Below are positions 1 to 7,569 of a stretch of 64,000 bases of DNA, one piece after another. Each line of letters opens with the position of its first letter. Positions within the stretch are counted from its first letter, which is position 1. The stretch is taken from positions 79,835 through 143,834 of the forward strand of contig CAMUBZ010000001.1 in assembly GCA_947087275.1 (NCBI GenBank), written 5' to 3'. The notes under the pieces were generated by a model. That model had not been told where the DNA came from. It ran no database searches and worked only from the letters and a program-made list of their open reading frames with translations. The position numbers and the translations under genes were made by a program. This DNA is from an uncultured Candidatus Saccharibacteria bacterium (lineage in GTDB: Bacteria > Patescibacteriota > Saccharimonadia > Saccharimonadales > Saccharimonadaceae).

Positions 1-1
1 A

Positions 2-751
2 AAATTCGTGAGTTTTTCGCGGAATTTTGGTAAAGAAGCAGCGATCTTGGCGGGGTTGGACTATGCGCAAGGCGATTATGTAGCAACGATGGATGCGGAC
101 TTGCAGGATCCACCAGCACTTTTGCCGGCAATGTATGATGCGGTGAAGACGGGCGAATATGATTGTGTGGCTACGCGTCGAGTAAACCGCGAAGGCGAGC
201 CGCCAATCCGCAGTTTCTTTGCGCGGATGTTCTATCGTTTAATCAATAAGATGTCGAAAATCGAAATGGTGGATGGCGCGCGCGATTATCGTCTAATGAC
301 GCGACAAATGGTGGATGCGGTGGTTTCGATGCGAGAGTACAACCGTTATTCCAAGGGTTTGTTTAGCTTTGTCGGGTTTAAGACGAAGTGGATTGAGTAC
401 AAGAACGTACAGCGGGTGGCCGGAGAGACACATTGGTCATTTTGGAAGTTGTTTGTGTATGCGATTGACGGGATTTGTGCTTTTTCTACCGTGCCTTTGG
501 TGATGGCGGCGGTGTTGGGTTTGATTTTCTGTGTACTGGCGTTTATTTTGATAATTGTGATTGTGATTAAGACTTTGTTGTATGGCGATCCGGTGGGCGG
601 CTGGCCGAGCACGATTTGCGTGATCTTGATGGTAGGAGGCTTGCAACTGTTGGCACTGGGGATTATCGGTGAATACTTAGCCAAGACTTATCTTGAGACT
701 AAACATCGCCCAATTTATATCGTGAAGTGTACTGAAAAAGACAAAAAATAG
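2..751 (+). CDS. Glycosyltransferase family 2, GtrB/DPM1-like, 5' truncated by window edge
   Basis: C-terminal part of a membrane-anchored GT2 enzyme that probably transfers a sugar from a nucleotide donor to a polyprenyl-phosphate carrier. The frame is open to the window edge. The GTG at 8 lies inside the conserved SFSRNFGKEAA segment, so the true start is upstream. Visible are the DADLQDPP motif (metal and donor binding) and two C-terminal membrane segments, followed by the family-typical GEYLAKTYLETKHRP ending. The family assignment (GtrB/ArnC/dolichyl-phosphate mannose synthase type) is well supported; the sugar is unknown. It is followed closely by the VanZ-like gene. Confidence 0.9.
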   Translation, partial: KFVSFSRNFGKEAAILAGLDYAQGDYVATMDADLQDPPALLPAMYDAVKTGEYDCVATRRVNREGEPPIRSFFARMFYRLINKMSKIEMVDGARDYRLMTRQMVDAVVSMREYNRYSKGLFSFVGFKTKWIEYKNVQRVAGETHWSFWKLFVYAIDGICAFSTVPLVMAAVLGLIFCVLAFILIIVIVIKTLLYGDPVGGWPSTICVILMVGGLQLLALGIIGEYLAKTYLETKHRPIYIVKCTEKDKK

Positions 752-762
752 TCAGTTTAGTA

Positions 763-768
763 TATAAT
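763..768 (+). promoter_or_regulatory. -10 box (TATAAT) upstream of the VanZ-like gene
   Basis: A perfect TATAAT lies 12 bases after the stop of the preceding gene. It contains the first base of the ATG at 767, so that ATG cannot be the start of a transcript made here. No good -35 is seen. This supports the downstream TTG start at 815. Confidence 0.5.
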
Positions 769-814
769 GGTGAATGACAGTTTGTACTGTAGAAAATGTA
801 AAGGGGGTGATGTT

Positions 815-1279
815 TTGAGAAAAAAGATTATAATGATATTCTCGGCAATTTTGATGTTGGCGACGCTGGTGGCAATCTGGCGGTTCTCGGCGCAAAGTGC
901 GGCTGATTCAAGTGCTTTGAGTGGATATCTGGCAGAGATAATTAACGACAATCCGTGGCTGAATCAGGTGATGGATGTGGATATCCTAGAAGCGATTTTG
1001 CGGAAACTAGCGCATGGTTTTGTCTACCTGATTTTGGGCATTGGCATGACGGGCGTGATGGTTATGCAGCCGATGAGGTTGACGTTGCTACTGGTGCCAC
1101 TGACGGGAATATTCTTTGCGGCACTTGATGAATTGCATCAGAGTTTTGTGCCAGGCCGCGGGCCGGCAGTGCGTGATGTGCTGATTGATGCTGTGGGTGT
1201 GTGCCTTGGGATGTTCCTAATGATGCTGCTACGTCAAATTTATCGTCATTTTTCTCGAAAAAGAATCCTGGCAAGATAA
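815..1279 (+). CDS. VanZ-like family membrane protein
   Basis: Small integral membrane protein of about 154 residues in the VanZ-like family, several members of which affect glycopeptide susceptibility; the general role is unknown. It shows the family hallmarks RKLAHGFVYLILG and DELHQSFVPGRGP followed by RDVLIDAVG, and four hydrophobic segments. I place the start at TTG 815 because AAGGGGGTGA sits at 801-810, four bases before it. The longer frame from ATG 767 begins inside a -10 box. An intrinsic terminator overlaps its end. Confidence 0.85.
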   Translation: MRKKIIMIFSAILMLATLVAIWRFSAQSAADSSALSGYLAEIINDNPWLNQVMDVDILEAILRKLAHGFVYLILGIGMTGVMVMQPMRLTLLLVPLTGIFFAALDELHQSFVPGRGPAVRDVLIDAVGVCLGMFLMMLLRQIYRHFSRKRILAR

Positions 1280-1295
1280 AATTGCCGGGATTTTT
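1267..1295 (+). terminator. Intrinsic terminator after VanZ-like gene
   Basis: CCTGGCAA (1267-1274) pairs with TTGCCGGG (1282-1289), with one wobble pair and a 7-base loop, followed by ATTTTTG. The stem overlaps the end of the VanZ-like gene. Confidence 0.75.
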
Positions 1296-1323
1296 GAGTT
1301 TTTACAAAAATTTGTGTTATAAT
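1294..1323 (+). promoter_or_regulatory. Promoter of tRNA-Glu
   Basis: TTGAGT (1294-1299), 18-base spacer, TATAAT (1318-1323). The tRNA begins 10 bases after the -10 box. Confidence 0.6.
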
Positions 1324-1332
1324 AATAGTATT

Positions 1333-1409
1333 GGTTCCGTCGTCTAGTGGTCTAGGACGTCTGGTTCTCATCCAGAAAATCGCGGGTTCGACTCCCGCCG
1401 GAATCACCA
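1333..1409 (+). tRNA. tRNA-Glu (anticodon CTC)
   Basis: Full cloverleaf read by eye. The acceptor GGTTCCG pairs with CGGAATC (one G-T). The anticodon arm TCTGG/CCAGA has loop TTCTCAT, giving anticodon CTC for GAG codons. The T arm is GCGGG-TTCGACT-CCCGC, the discriminator is A and CCA is encoded (1407-1409). It has its own promoter upstream, and the CCA begins a terminator-like stem. Confidence 0.95.
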
Positions 1410-1457
1410 GGCCATTTTATCTTTGATTTGTCAAGGGTAAGGTGGCTTGGTTTTTTT
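1407..1457 (+). terminator. Terminator starting inside the tRNA-Glu CCA end
   Basis: CCAGGCCA (1407-1414) can pair with TGGCTTGG (1443-1450), one G-T wobble, directly followed by seven T. The loop is long (28 bases), so it is weaker than a standard terminator. The 5' arm begins with the encoded CCA. Confidence 0.5.
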
Positions 1458-1464
1458 GTGCGTA

Positions 1465-1501
1465 AAAGAACTCCAGGCTTTTGTGTAAACAAGCCTGGAG
1501 T
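1465..1501 (-). terminator. Intrinsic terminator of the 1543-1884 cassette gene
   Basis: Perfect 11-base arms (1470-1480 and 1491-1501, core CTCCAGGCTT) around a 10-base loop. Reading the minus strand they are followed by a T-rich TCTTTTA tract. It belongs to the minus-strand gene ending at 1543. Confidence 0.8.
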
Positions 1502-1542
1502 ATGCTCTTAAATCGGTTACCATACAGATGGTAAGAAAATGC

Positions 1543-1884
1543 CTAGGCATTTTCTGTGTAGGTTTTACGTGCGGCTGTTCTGAGTTCTTCCCATTTTTCT
1601 TTGGCGTGTCTGGGATAGTCCCAATTGCTGAACGGCACATAGAAACTGTCTTCATGGTAGCCGTAGTCGGCCAGAGTCTTCACTACATCATCAGTATAAG
1701 GCGTGACGTACATCTGGTCGCCACAAATGAACGCAACAGTAGAGTTATTGATGGCAAAGCGGCTATCAAACTCTGATACAATATGGGACACATGTAAGGT
1801 TGCGCTTTCGCAGAACTGCGGAAAATAGGTAATCATTCCGTCGCACACCGCTATACTATTGGATAATAAAGTTGAGTGATCCAT
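1543..1884 (-). CDS. Hypothetical protein, cassette gene 1
   Basis: A 113-residue soluble protein I do not recognise. It has no signal peptide or membrane segment and is rich in aromatic and acidic residues. The start is decided by GAGGAGGAA four bases before ATG 1884. It stands alone with its own strong promoter (2053-2081), an unusually structured leader of about 160 bases and its own terminator (1470-1501). It therefore belongs to the group of five autonomous single-gene units in this window. Function cannot be inferred from the sequence. Confidence 0.75.
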   Translation of the reverse strand: MDHSTLLSNSIAVCDGMITYFPQFCESATLHVSHIVSEFDSRFAINNSTVAFICGDQMYVTPYTDDVVKTLADYGYHEDSFYVPFSNWDYPRHAKEKWEELRTAARKTYTENA

Positions 1885-2046
1885 ACTTCCTCCTCGTTTA
1901 AAGTCCGTCGACTATAAGATAAGGCCACGGGTTTCGCGGCTGGCTCTAGCGATAAGTTTTACAGCCAAAGCAAGCCGCGAAAATGCGAGGAGGAATGTAT
2001 AAGAAAACCGATTTATTACGAATTGCGAACCTAATTTGTAGGTTAT
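1885..2046 (-). promoter_or_regulatory. Structured 5' leader that can hide the ribosome site of the 1884 gene
   Basis: In the transcript a CCTCCTCG-containing segment (plus coordinates 1986-1995) is perfectly complementary over 10 bases to the Shine-Dalgarno region (1887-1896). Between them lies a second hairpin with perfect 10-base arms, 1932-1941 and 1973-1982 (TTTCGCGGCT/AGCCGCGAAA), plus a small hairpin near the 5' end (AACCTA/TAGGTT). The layout suggests translation control, such as a thermometer or ligand or protein switch. Confidence 0.6.
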
Positions 2047-2052
2047 ACTACC

Positions 2053-2081
2053 ATTGTAGCATACTTATTGAATTTTGTCAA
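2053..2081 (-). promoter_or_regulatory. Promoter of cassette gene 1
   Basis: Reading the minus strand: TTGACA (2076-2081), exactly 17 bases, TATGC then TACAAT (2053-2058). Same plan as the promoters at 4148, 30211, 61958 and 63690. Confidence 0.8.
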
Positions 2082-2095
2082 TGCTCTTTGTGATC

Positions 2096-3370
2096 TTAGT
2101 ACTCGATGCGGCCATATTGAGGAATGGCGGCAATCCAAACTTGGCCGGGGACAAATTGGATGGTGCTGCCTTCGGCGTCACGGAAGACAATCTGGCTGGA
2201 TTGGGCAGATTTGGTCCAAGTGCCCTCAATGGCTTGGCCGTTTTGGAAAATAGTGGCTGGGCCAGTACCGATGGTGGTGATGGCTTCGTGATAGCCGTCG
2301 GTGTCGGTGCGCTCTTGGACGACCATGGCGATCACTACGCTCGGTGCGAGCTGGACTGGGTCACCACACTGGGTTTTAGTGTTAGGCTCGGCGATATTGG
2401 CTGGGCATTCGTAGGAAGTGTGGGGCTCACCGCTAGCATAGAATCGGAAGTATTTGTTGGTGGCAGGATCATAGTTGTAAACGGTGTTGAAAGTTTGGGA
2501 AGCGCCAAATTGCAAGTTGATGGTGTCGACGATTTCGACAATACAATCTTCGCTGTCGGCGCAGGCGTCACGTTCGGCGATGATATCTGCGGTTTCGTCT
2601 GGCGTAAGACGTGGGAAGACTTTGGGGTTAGAAGTGGTGTAACCCTGAGTTTCGTTGAACTGGGCAAGGTTGGCTGGAGAAGTGAAGAGATTGTTCCACA
2701 TACGGCCACTGCCCTCTTCGCGCCACATGTAGACATTGCTTTCGTCGAGATCGCGTTGTCCGCCGCGACGGATGTCGGCTAAGGCTTCATCGGAGCCACC
2801 AGAGTGTACGACGGTACAATCAAATGGTGTGTCCCAGTCGAGGTAATAGGAGCGCAAAGAGCGGATAGGCCCAATAACGCCGACGGTGGGGTTTTGGAAG
2901 ACGGCGGCGAAGCGAGTGATTCCACGTTCGGCGATGGCTTCAAAGACAACTGCCGCTTGGCCGAGGCCAGCTTGCGGGCGGCCGCCGTCGGTGCCGTTGG
3001 GGATTTGCACACAGTAGGTTGGACTATTATTGAGGCTGGCGTCGGAAATTTCTTCGCCGGTGAGGAGGCTGTAGACTGGCTCAGGGAAATCTGGGCTACC
3101 TACACTCACAGAATTATTAGGGTCGGTTTGGAAGAAAGTGAAGTAAATAAAAACTCCAGCGCCGGCAGCGATAAAAATAAAGAGTAAAATCAGAACCCAG
3201 AGAAAGACTTTTTGACCGGTGGTGCGAGGCTTGCGGGCTTTTTTGTGCGGTTTTGTTTGAGTCTTGGTTGTGGGCTCTGGTGTTGTGTCAATAGCGTCTT
3301 TGGTGGCTGACTTGGTAGCGGGCGTAGGTTTATCTTTGGTGGTTTCCGGCCGCGGTGTTTTTGGGCTCAT
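2096..3370 (-). CDS. DUF3048 domain-containing (YerB-like) membrane-anchored protein
   Basis: A 424-residue cell-envelope protein. It has a Thr/Pro/Lys-rich cytoplasmic N-terminus (about 1-50), one membrane segment (about 53-77), then an extracellular DUF3048 domain. Recognisable pieces are RPQAGLGQAAVVFE, GIGPIRSLRSYY-like and VVHSGGSDEAL. The C-terminal part matches the usual second DUF3048 lobe ending in WIAAIP. B. subtilis YerB is a lipoprotein of this family with no settled function; here a membrane helix replaces the lipid anchor. It has GAGGAG ahead of the ATG and an extended -10 (TGCTAAAAT) about 30 bases upstream. Confidence 0.85.
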   Translation of the reverse strand: MSPKTPRPETTKDKPTPATKSATKDAIDTTPEPTTKTQTKPHKKARKPRTTGQKVFLWVLILLFIFIAAGAGVFIYFTFFQTDPNNSVSVGSPDFPEPVYSLLTGEEISDASLNNSPTYCVQIPNGTDGGRPQAGLGQAAVVFEAIAERGITRFAAVFQNPTVGVIGPIRSLRSYYLDWDTPFDCTVVHSGGSDEALADIRRGGQRDLDESNVYMWREEGSGRMWNNLFTSPANLAQFNETQGYTTSNPKVFPRLTPDETADIIAERDACADSEDCIVEIVDTINLQFGASQTFNTVYNYDPATNKYFRFYASGEPHTSYECPANIAEPNTKTQCGDPVQLAPSVVIAMVVQERTDTDGYHEAITTIGTGPATIFQNGQAIEGTWTKSAQSSQIVFRDAEGSTIQFVPGQVWIAAIPQYGRIEY

Positions 3371-3413
3371 AGAAATAACTCCTCTTAGTTCCCTCTATTT
3401 TAGCATAAAGGTT

Positions 3414-3442
3414 ATAAAAAAGATACCCAGCCGAGGGCTGGG
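3414..3442 (-). terminator. Intrinsic terminator of cassette gene 2
   Basis: CCCAGCC (3426-3432) and GGCTGGG (3436-3442) form a tight hairpin. On the minus strand it is followed by TATCTTTTTT. It lies just after the stop of the 3449-4066 gene. Confidence 0.85.
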
Positions 3443-3448
3443 CGGAGA

Positions 3449-4066
3449 TTAGGCCGGGACATTGTTTGCCTTGGCCGTTTGAGATGTGGGAAAAGATGTG
3501 GTTGTTTTGAGAAGTATATCGGAATTTTCGATGATGATCTGGCGCTGATAAATGCATTCCCGCCAGAGTTCGGGAATGGCAGCCTCGGAGATATTGAGAA
3601 TCCAAATGTCTTGCCCGGCGCCATTATCACATTGGTTTTTACTGAATGCGATAGCCTGGCGGGCACGCAAAATGTCACCATCAACTCCTCGTCGAAACCA
3701 GTTTTGGGTTTGGTCCCAATACGCCACGGCTAGCATATGCTGCGCCTGTGTAATATCGCCAAAGGCAAAATAAGCCTCTGCTCTTTTGTTGGCACTATAA
3801 AAATCACCAAACCATGCTTGCACGTGCAAGCAATCGGCACCGGTGCCGATTGCGACGGAAAACCGTGTATCGGTGATGCAGAATGGTTGCGTGGGTAATA
3901 TAGGGTTGCCGTTTTTGAAGAGTGGTAAACTTTTTCGCACTTTAGCCGAAAGTTTGAAATCGCCGTACTGGTAATAGTCTTTAACTAAAAAATGATGACC
4001 AGTATCAGTGATTTTGTGCTTGGGATAAAACTTTTGGATTTCTTCCAATGTAAAATCTTTTTCCAT
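3449..4066 (-). CDS. Hypothetical protein, cassette gene 2
   Basis: A 205-residue soluble protein without recognised domains. A tryptophan/tyrosine-rich centre (around YWDQTQNWFRRGVDGD) and a Ser/Thr tail are visible. The start is set by AAAGGAG seven bases before ATG 4066; the open frame extends 21 codons further but lacks a ribosome site. It is a single-gene unit with its own promoter (4148-4176), a leader of about 75 bases that begins with an 8-bp hairpin (GGTCTTTT/AAAAGACC), and its own terminator. Function unknown. Confidence 0.75.
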   Translation of the reverse strand: MEKDFTLEEIQKFYPKHKITDTGHHFLVKDYYQYGDFKLSAKVRKSLPLFKNGNPILPTQPFCITDTRFSVAIGTGADCLHVQAWFGDFYSANKRAEAYFAFGDITQAQHMLAVAYWDQTQNWFRRGVDGDILRARQAIAFSKNQCDNGAGQDIWILNISEAAIPELWRECIYQRQIIIENSDILLKTTTSFPTSQTAKANNVPA

Positions 4067-4147
4067 GTAAGGTGCTCCTTTTGCAAAATTTGAGGTTTGG
4101 ATACCTCGGACTAGGTCTTTTACGTACAAAAAGACCCCATATTATCC

Positions 4148-4176
4148 ATTATAGCACAGATTTGTCAAAAAGTCAA
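4148..4176 (-). promoter_or_regulatory. Promoter of cassette gene 2
   Basis: Minus strand: TTGACT (4171-4176) followed by TTTT, 17-base spacer ending CTGTGC, TATAAT (4148-4153). Nearly identical to the promoters at 30211, 61958 and 63690. Confidence 0.9.
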
Positions 4177-4183
4177 TGGTTAT

Positions 4184-5623
4184 CTAGGCGTTTTCGATGG
4201 CGGTGACGGTTTGGCGGAGGCGGGCTAAACTAACATCTTTGCCGAGAACCTCGAGAGTGAGGTGTAAAGCAGGGCTAAAGGGCGCATAAGACAACGCGAT
4301 GCGTATTAGTGAGAAGAGTTCGGCGGGCTTGCGACCGGTTTCGGTTAGAAGTTGGTTGAGCGCATCTTGCAGGGCGTCAGCATTCCAAGGAGTGTTTTCG
4401 AGTTTCTCGGCAGTAAGTTGGAGCCAGGCGCTGAGGTCTTCTTCGGCAAATTTTTTGAGGAATTTGTTACCAGTGATCATGCTGAGATCAATTTCTGGGT
4501 CAGCAAAGAAATAGGTGGTCATCGTGCGCAAATCGGAAAGAGTTTTGAGGCGGTCATAGATAATGGCAAGCACCTGCTGGCGATAACTATCTTCATATGG
4601 CGCGGCGGATTCGGGCCAGTAGCCGAGTGTGCGGGGATAAAAAGTGTCAATTCCCTGTTCGTCGATGAGTTTGCGAATCCATTGGCCATTCATCCAAAGG
4701 ATCTTGGTTTCGTCGAAGCGAGCACCAGAAGTTTGGATGCGGTCGGTTGAGAAGGCTTGGATGAGTTGGTTTTTGGAGTAGATTTCCTCTTCGGTGCCGT
4801 CGTTCCAACCGAGGCAGGCGAGATAATTGAGCAAAGCCTCGGGCAAGATACCGTCGTCGCGATATTCGGTGACGGATTTGGCGCCATCGCGTTTGCCGAG
4901 CTTTTTGTTGCCGGTGGGGGCAAGAATGTGGGGCAAGGAGATGAGTTTGGGAATTTCTAGATCGAGTGCTTCGTAAAGCGCAAGATAATTAGGTGTGCTG
5001 GAAAGGTATTCGACACCACGACAAATGTGGGTAACGCCCATGGTGGCGTCATCGACGATGTGGGCAAAATTGTAAGTGGGCAAGCCGTCGGCCTTGATGA
5101 GGATAATGTCGTCTTGGACTTCGGGACCGGCGGTCATATCGCCCATGACTTCGTCGTGCCAGTGGCGGACTTTGGGATCAGCCTTGAAACGTAGTGGCAG
5201 GCCTTCGTGCCACTCTGGAGGATTTGCGGGACGGAAATTGCGATAGAGATAAGGGATTTTCTTAGCAGTGCATTCGTCGCGGTAAGATTGAATTTGCTCG
5301 CTGCTAGTGTCGTCAGCGTAGGCGCGCCCCATAGTGATGAGTTTGTTAGCCCATTCGTGGTAAATGGCTTTGCGTTCGCTCTGGAAATAAGGCTCGGATG
5401 GACCACCGACAATGGGGCCTTCGTCCCATTCTAGACCGAGCCATTTGAGGGTATCTTCGATGAGTTCGGTGGCTCCCTCGACATAGCGGGCTTGGTCGGT
5501 GTCTTCGATGCGAAGGATAAAATTACCGCCGTTTTGGCGCGCTAAAAGATAAGGGTAAATAGCGCTACGGACATTACCAATATGAATATAGCCCGTAGGA
5601 CTAGGAGCAAAACGTGTTTTCAT
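4184..5623 (-). CDS. gltX: Glutamyl-tRNA synthetase
   Basis: Class I aminoacyl-tRNA synthetase of 479 residues that charges tRNA with glutamate. The HIGH-type motif is in FAPSPTGYIHIGN (residues 5-17) and the KMSKS-type motif is KLGKRDG (about 246-252); the usual RIEDTD and LPTYNFAHIVDD segments are present. Length is normal for the family. It may be non-discriminating and also charge tRNA-Gln, as is common in bacteria, but the partner GatCAB is not in the window. TATAAT lies six bases before the ATG, so the mRNA should be leaderless. Confidence 0.97.
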   Translation of the reverse strand: MKTRFAPSPTGYIHIGNVRSAIYPYLLARQNGGNFILRIEDTDQARYVEGATELIEDTLKWLGLEWDEGPIVGGPSEPYFQSERKAIYHEWANKLITMGRAYADDTSSEQIQSYRDECTAKKIPYLYRNFRPANPPEWHEGLPLRFKADPKVRHWHDEVMGDMTAGPEVQDDIILIKADGLPTYNFAHIVDDATMGVTHICRGVEYLSSTPNYLALYEALDLEIPKLISLPHILAPTGNKKLGKRDGAKSVTEYRDDGILPEALLNYLACLGWNDGTEEEIYSKNQLIQAFSTDRIQTSGARFDETKILWMNGQWIRKLIDEQGIDTFYPRTLGYWPESAAPYEDSYRQQVLAIIYDRLKTLSDLRTMTTYFFADPEIDLSMITGNKFLKKFAEEDLSAWLQLTAEKLENTPWNADALQDALNQLLTETGRKPAELFSLIRIALSYAPFSPALHLTLEVLGKDVSLARLRQTVTAIENA

Positions 5624-5641
5624 GAATCTATTATAACACTT

Positions 5642-7462
5642 TTAGAGAGAAGTGACGATACTGCGGACTTGTTTCTTGGTGAGGACGGCACTACTGGAAG
5701 TGATTTTGTAGAGGACGCCGCCGTTGACCCACGCTGCGTTGGAAGTGGCGTCAGAAATGTAGATGGTAATTCCCTGTTCGTGGGTGGTAGTGTAATCGTC
5801 ATCCCAAGTTGGTTCGACATAGTTGCGGAGTAAAGCGGCGCTGTCCCAGGAGGATTTTTCTTCGACGAGCGTAAAAGAAGCGCCGTCGGGGCCGTCAAAC
5901 GTGAGAGTGATTTTGCCGTTTTCGGAAGTGATGTCACCAAGTGAATAGTCACGTGGAATATATGAGGGGTAGGAGGCTTGGATTCCGGTTTGCATAGCGG
6001 CGACACGGACGGAGATGTCAGGGATGTTGGAGCCAACAACGTAGATAATTGCAGCGACGCAAGCAGCGGCACAAGTGAAGGCGACGGCAAAATGGCGGGC
6101 GCGGAAGCGTTTGCGTGGCATGGCGGCAGCGCGAGCCTTGGTTTTGCGGTTTTGTTCTTCGTCCATGGTGGCGACGGAATGTAAGGCTTGCTCAATAGCG
6201 CGGTTTTTGAGTTCTTCGGGGCTGGCGCTACGGGAGACATTGCGACGGGCCATGGCAGGTCTCTGCATATTGTTTGTGTTGCGTACCATGGGGCGGACAG
6301 TGGCTGGACGCTTGGCGGCTGGGGTGGCAGCTTTTTTGCGGCTGGCGGCCATAACTTTGGCAGATGATTTGGTGACTTTGGCGGCAGCGCGATTAGCCTT
6401 GGCGGGGAGAGAGACTTTGACAGCGGTATTGGCCTTTTTGGCGTTCTCTTCCTGGACCTTGGTGGATTTCATGGCGATATTAACGAACTTTTCGATGGTA
6501 TCGCCGAGTTCTTTCATTTCGGGGGAGTCGTGATTGGTTTTGATGTTCTCGGCAAAGGCTTTGAGGGAGGCGACTTGCTCGGAGACTTGAGCGGGGTCGG
6601 TCGCGACGCGAATGGAAGCGATGGCTTCGGAGGCGGCAGTAGCAATCGCATCGACGGATGCACCCACCGAAGCGTCGAGCGTCGCGACCGCAGGCGCTTC
6701 GGTCATGGTGGAGGAATCGGCTGGCATGGTCTCGGAGGCAATGGCATAGTTAGCATAATTGTCGCCATATTCCTTGACCGAAGCGCCTAAACTGGCGGCA
6801 GCGTAGTCGGCAGCAATGTTCATGGCGAGAGCATCCATATCAACTGGTGTGGCTGGTGATTCTGGCATGGTTGGCATATCGGTGGCTGCCGACGGCTCAG
6901 GCATATTGCTCTGAGCGGGCACGCCAGACATCATGCTGGCTGGATTGTAAATGGATTGCGTGTTGGAGAAAGGATTAAAGGCGGTGGAACTATTGTAGTT
7001 ATCTGGCGTGCCTAACGCTGCCGCCAGAGCCTCAGTTTCACTAAGGGAAGGTGTAGGGTTGGACATCATCGGTTGTGTAGTATACGCTTCAGGATTAGAC
7101 ATTGCTGGTTGAGCAATATTAGCATCGGCTGGTGCCATACCGAATTCTACAACATTAGGATAAAGCGTAACCTGGTTGGACTCGGCAAGGATACGAGCCG
7201 CTTCGGCCTCTTCCTTGGCAAGACGTTCGGCTTCGGCTGCACGAGCGGCCTCAAAATCGGCAGCATGCACTCGTAAGTTAACTAAGCGTGAAGGAGTGGA
7301 AACGGTATCATTGCGAGAAGTATGCGCGTTACGCGCTGCTTCTTCGACGGCGGCGTTCATGGGACGGCGGACATAGCGACGATTGAGCGTAGTAGAAGAT
7401 TGAGTAAGACGATGAGTGGACGCACTGGACCGCCCAGCAGACTCAACTTGAATTTTACTCAT
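5642..7462 (-). CDS. Large Ala-rich single-pass membrane protein, C-terminal DUF4367-like domain
   Basis: A 606-residue protein. The first roughly 460 residues are low-complexity and Ala/Met/Ser/Thr-rich, with an acidic/Arg coiled segment (AARAAEAERLAKEEAEAARI, about 75-95) and Lys/Ala-rich stretches. One membrane helix follows (about 472-490), then a small extracellular beta domain (SYPSYIPRDYSLGDI to the end). That domain resembles DUF4367, often found outside the membrane in regulator-like proteins; this is a weak assignment. I start at ATG 7462, with GAGGAG nine bases upstream, rather than TTG 7468. TATAAT is about 37 bases upstream of the start. Confidence 0.7.
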   Translation of the reverse strand: MSKIQVESAGRSSASTHRLTQSSTTLNRRYVRRPMNAAVEEAARNAHTSRNDTVSTPSRLVNLRVHAADFEAARAAEAERLAKEEAEAARILAESNQVTLYPNVVEFGMAPADANIAQPAMSNPEAYTTQPMMSNPTPSLSETEALAAALGTPDNYNSSTAFNPFSNTQSIYNPASMMSGVPAQSNMPEPSAATDMPTMPESPATPVDMDALAMNIAADYAAASLGASVKEYGDNYANYAIASETMPADSSTMTEAPAVATLDASVGASVDAIATAASEAIASIRVATDPAQVSEQVASLKAFAENIKTNHDSPEMKELGDTIEKFVNIAMKSTKVQEENAKKANTAVKVSLPAKANRAAAKVTKSSAKVMAASRKKAATPAAKRPATVRPMVRNTNNMQRPAMARRNVSRSASPEELKNRAIEQALHSVATMDEEQNRKTKARAAAMPRKRFRARHFAVAFTCAAACVAAIIYVVGSNIPDISVRVAAMQTGIQASYPSYIPRDYSLGDITSENGKITLTFDGPDGASFTLVEEKSSWDSAALLRNYVEPTWDDDYTTTHEQGITIYISDATSNAAWVNGGVLYKITSSSAVLTKKQVRSIVTSL

Positions 7463-7553
7463 TAACAATAACTCCTCATCGTACTTTTGCTTATATCTAT
7501 TATAACTTCAAGCGGGATAAAAAAGCAAGAGCAAAATTATGTGTAAAATATGC

Positions 7554-7559
7554 TATAAT
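7554..7559 (+). promoter_or_regulatory. Extended -10 box of the PEGA gene
   Basis: TGCTATAAT with TATAAT at 7554-7559, ten bases before the ATG at 7570. There is almost no room for a leader. Confidence 0.7.
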
Positions 7560-7569
7560 ATACAATGAT

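Noticed and set aside
767..814. Longer VanZ-like protein starting at ATG 767
   Set aside because: The ATG overlaps a TATAAT box, has no ribosome site, and the extra residues are not family-like; TTG 815 has AAGGGGGTGA at proper spacing.
1991..2089. Plus-strand ORF starting ATG 1995 in the leader of cassette gene 1
   Set aside because: The apparent ribosome site is only about one base from the ATG and is explained as the anti-Shine-Dalgarno arm of the minus-strand leader; no promoter is seen.
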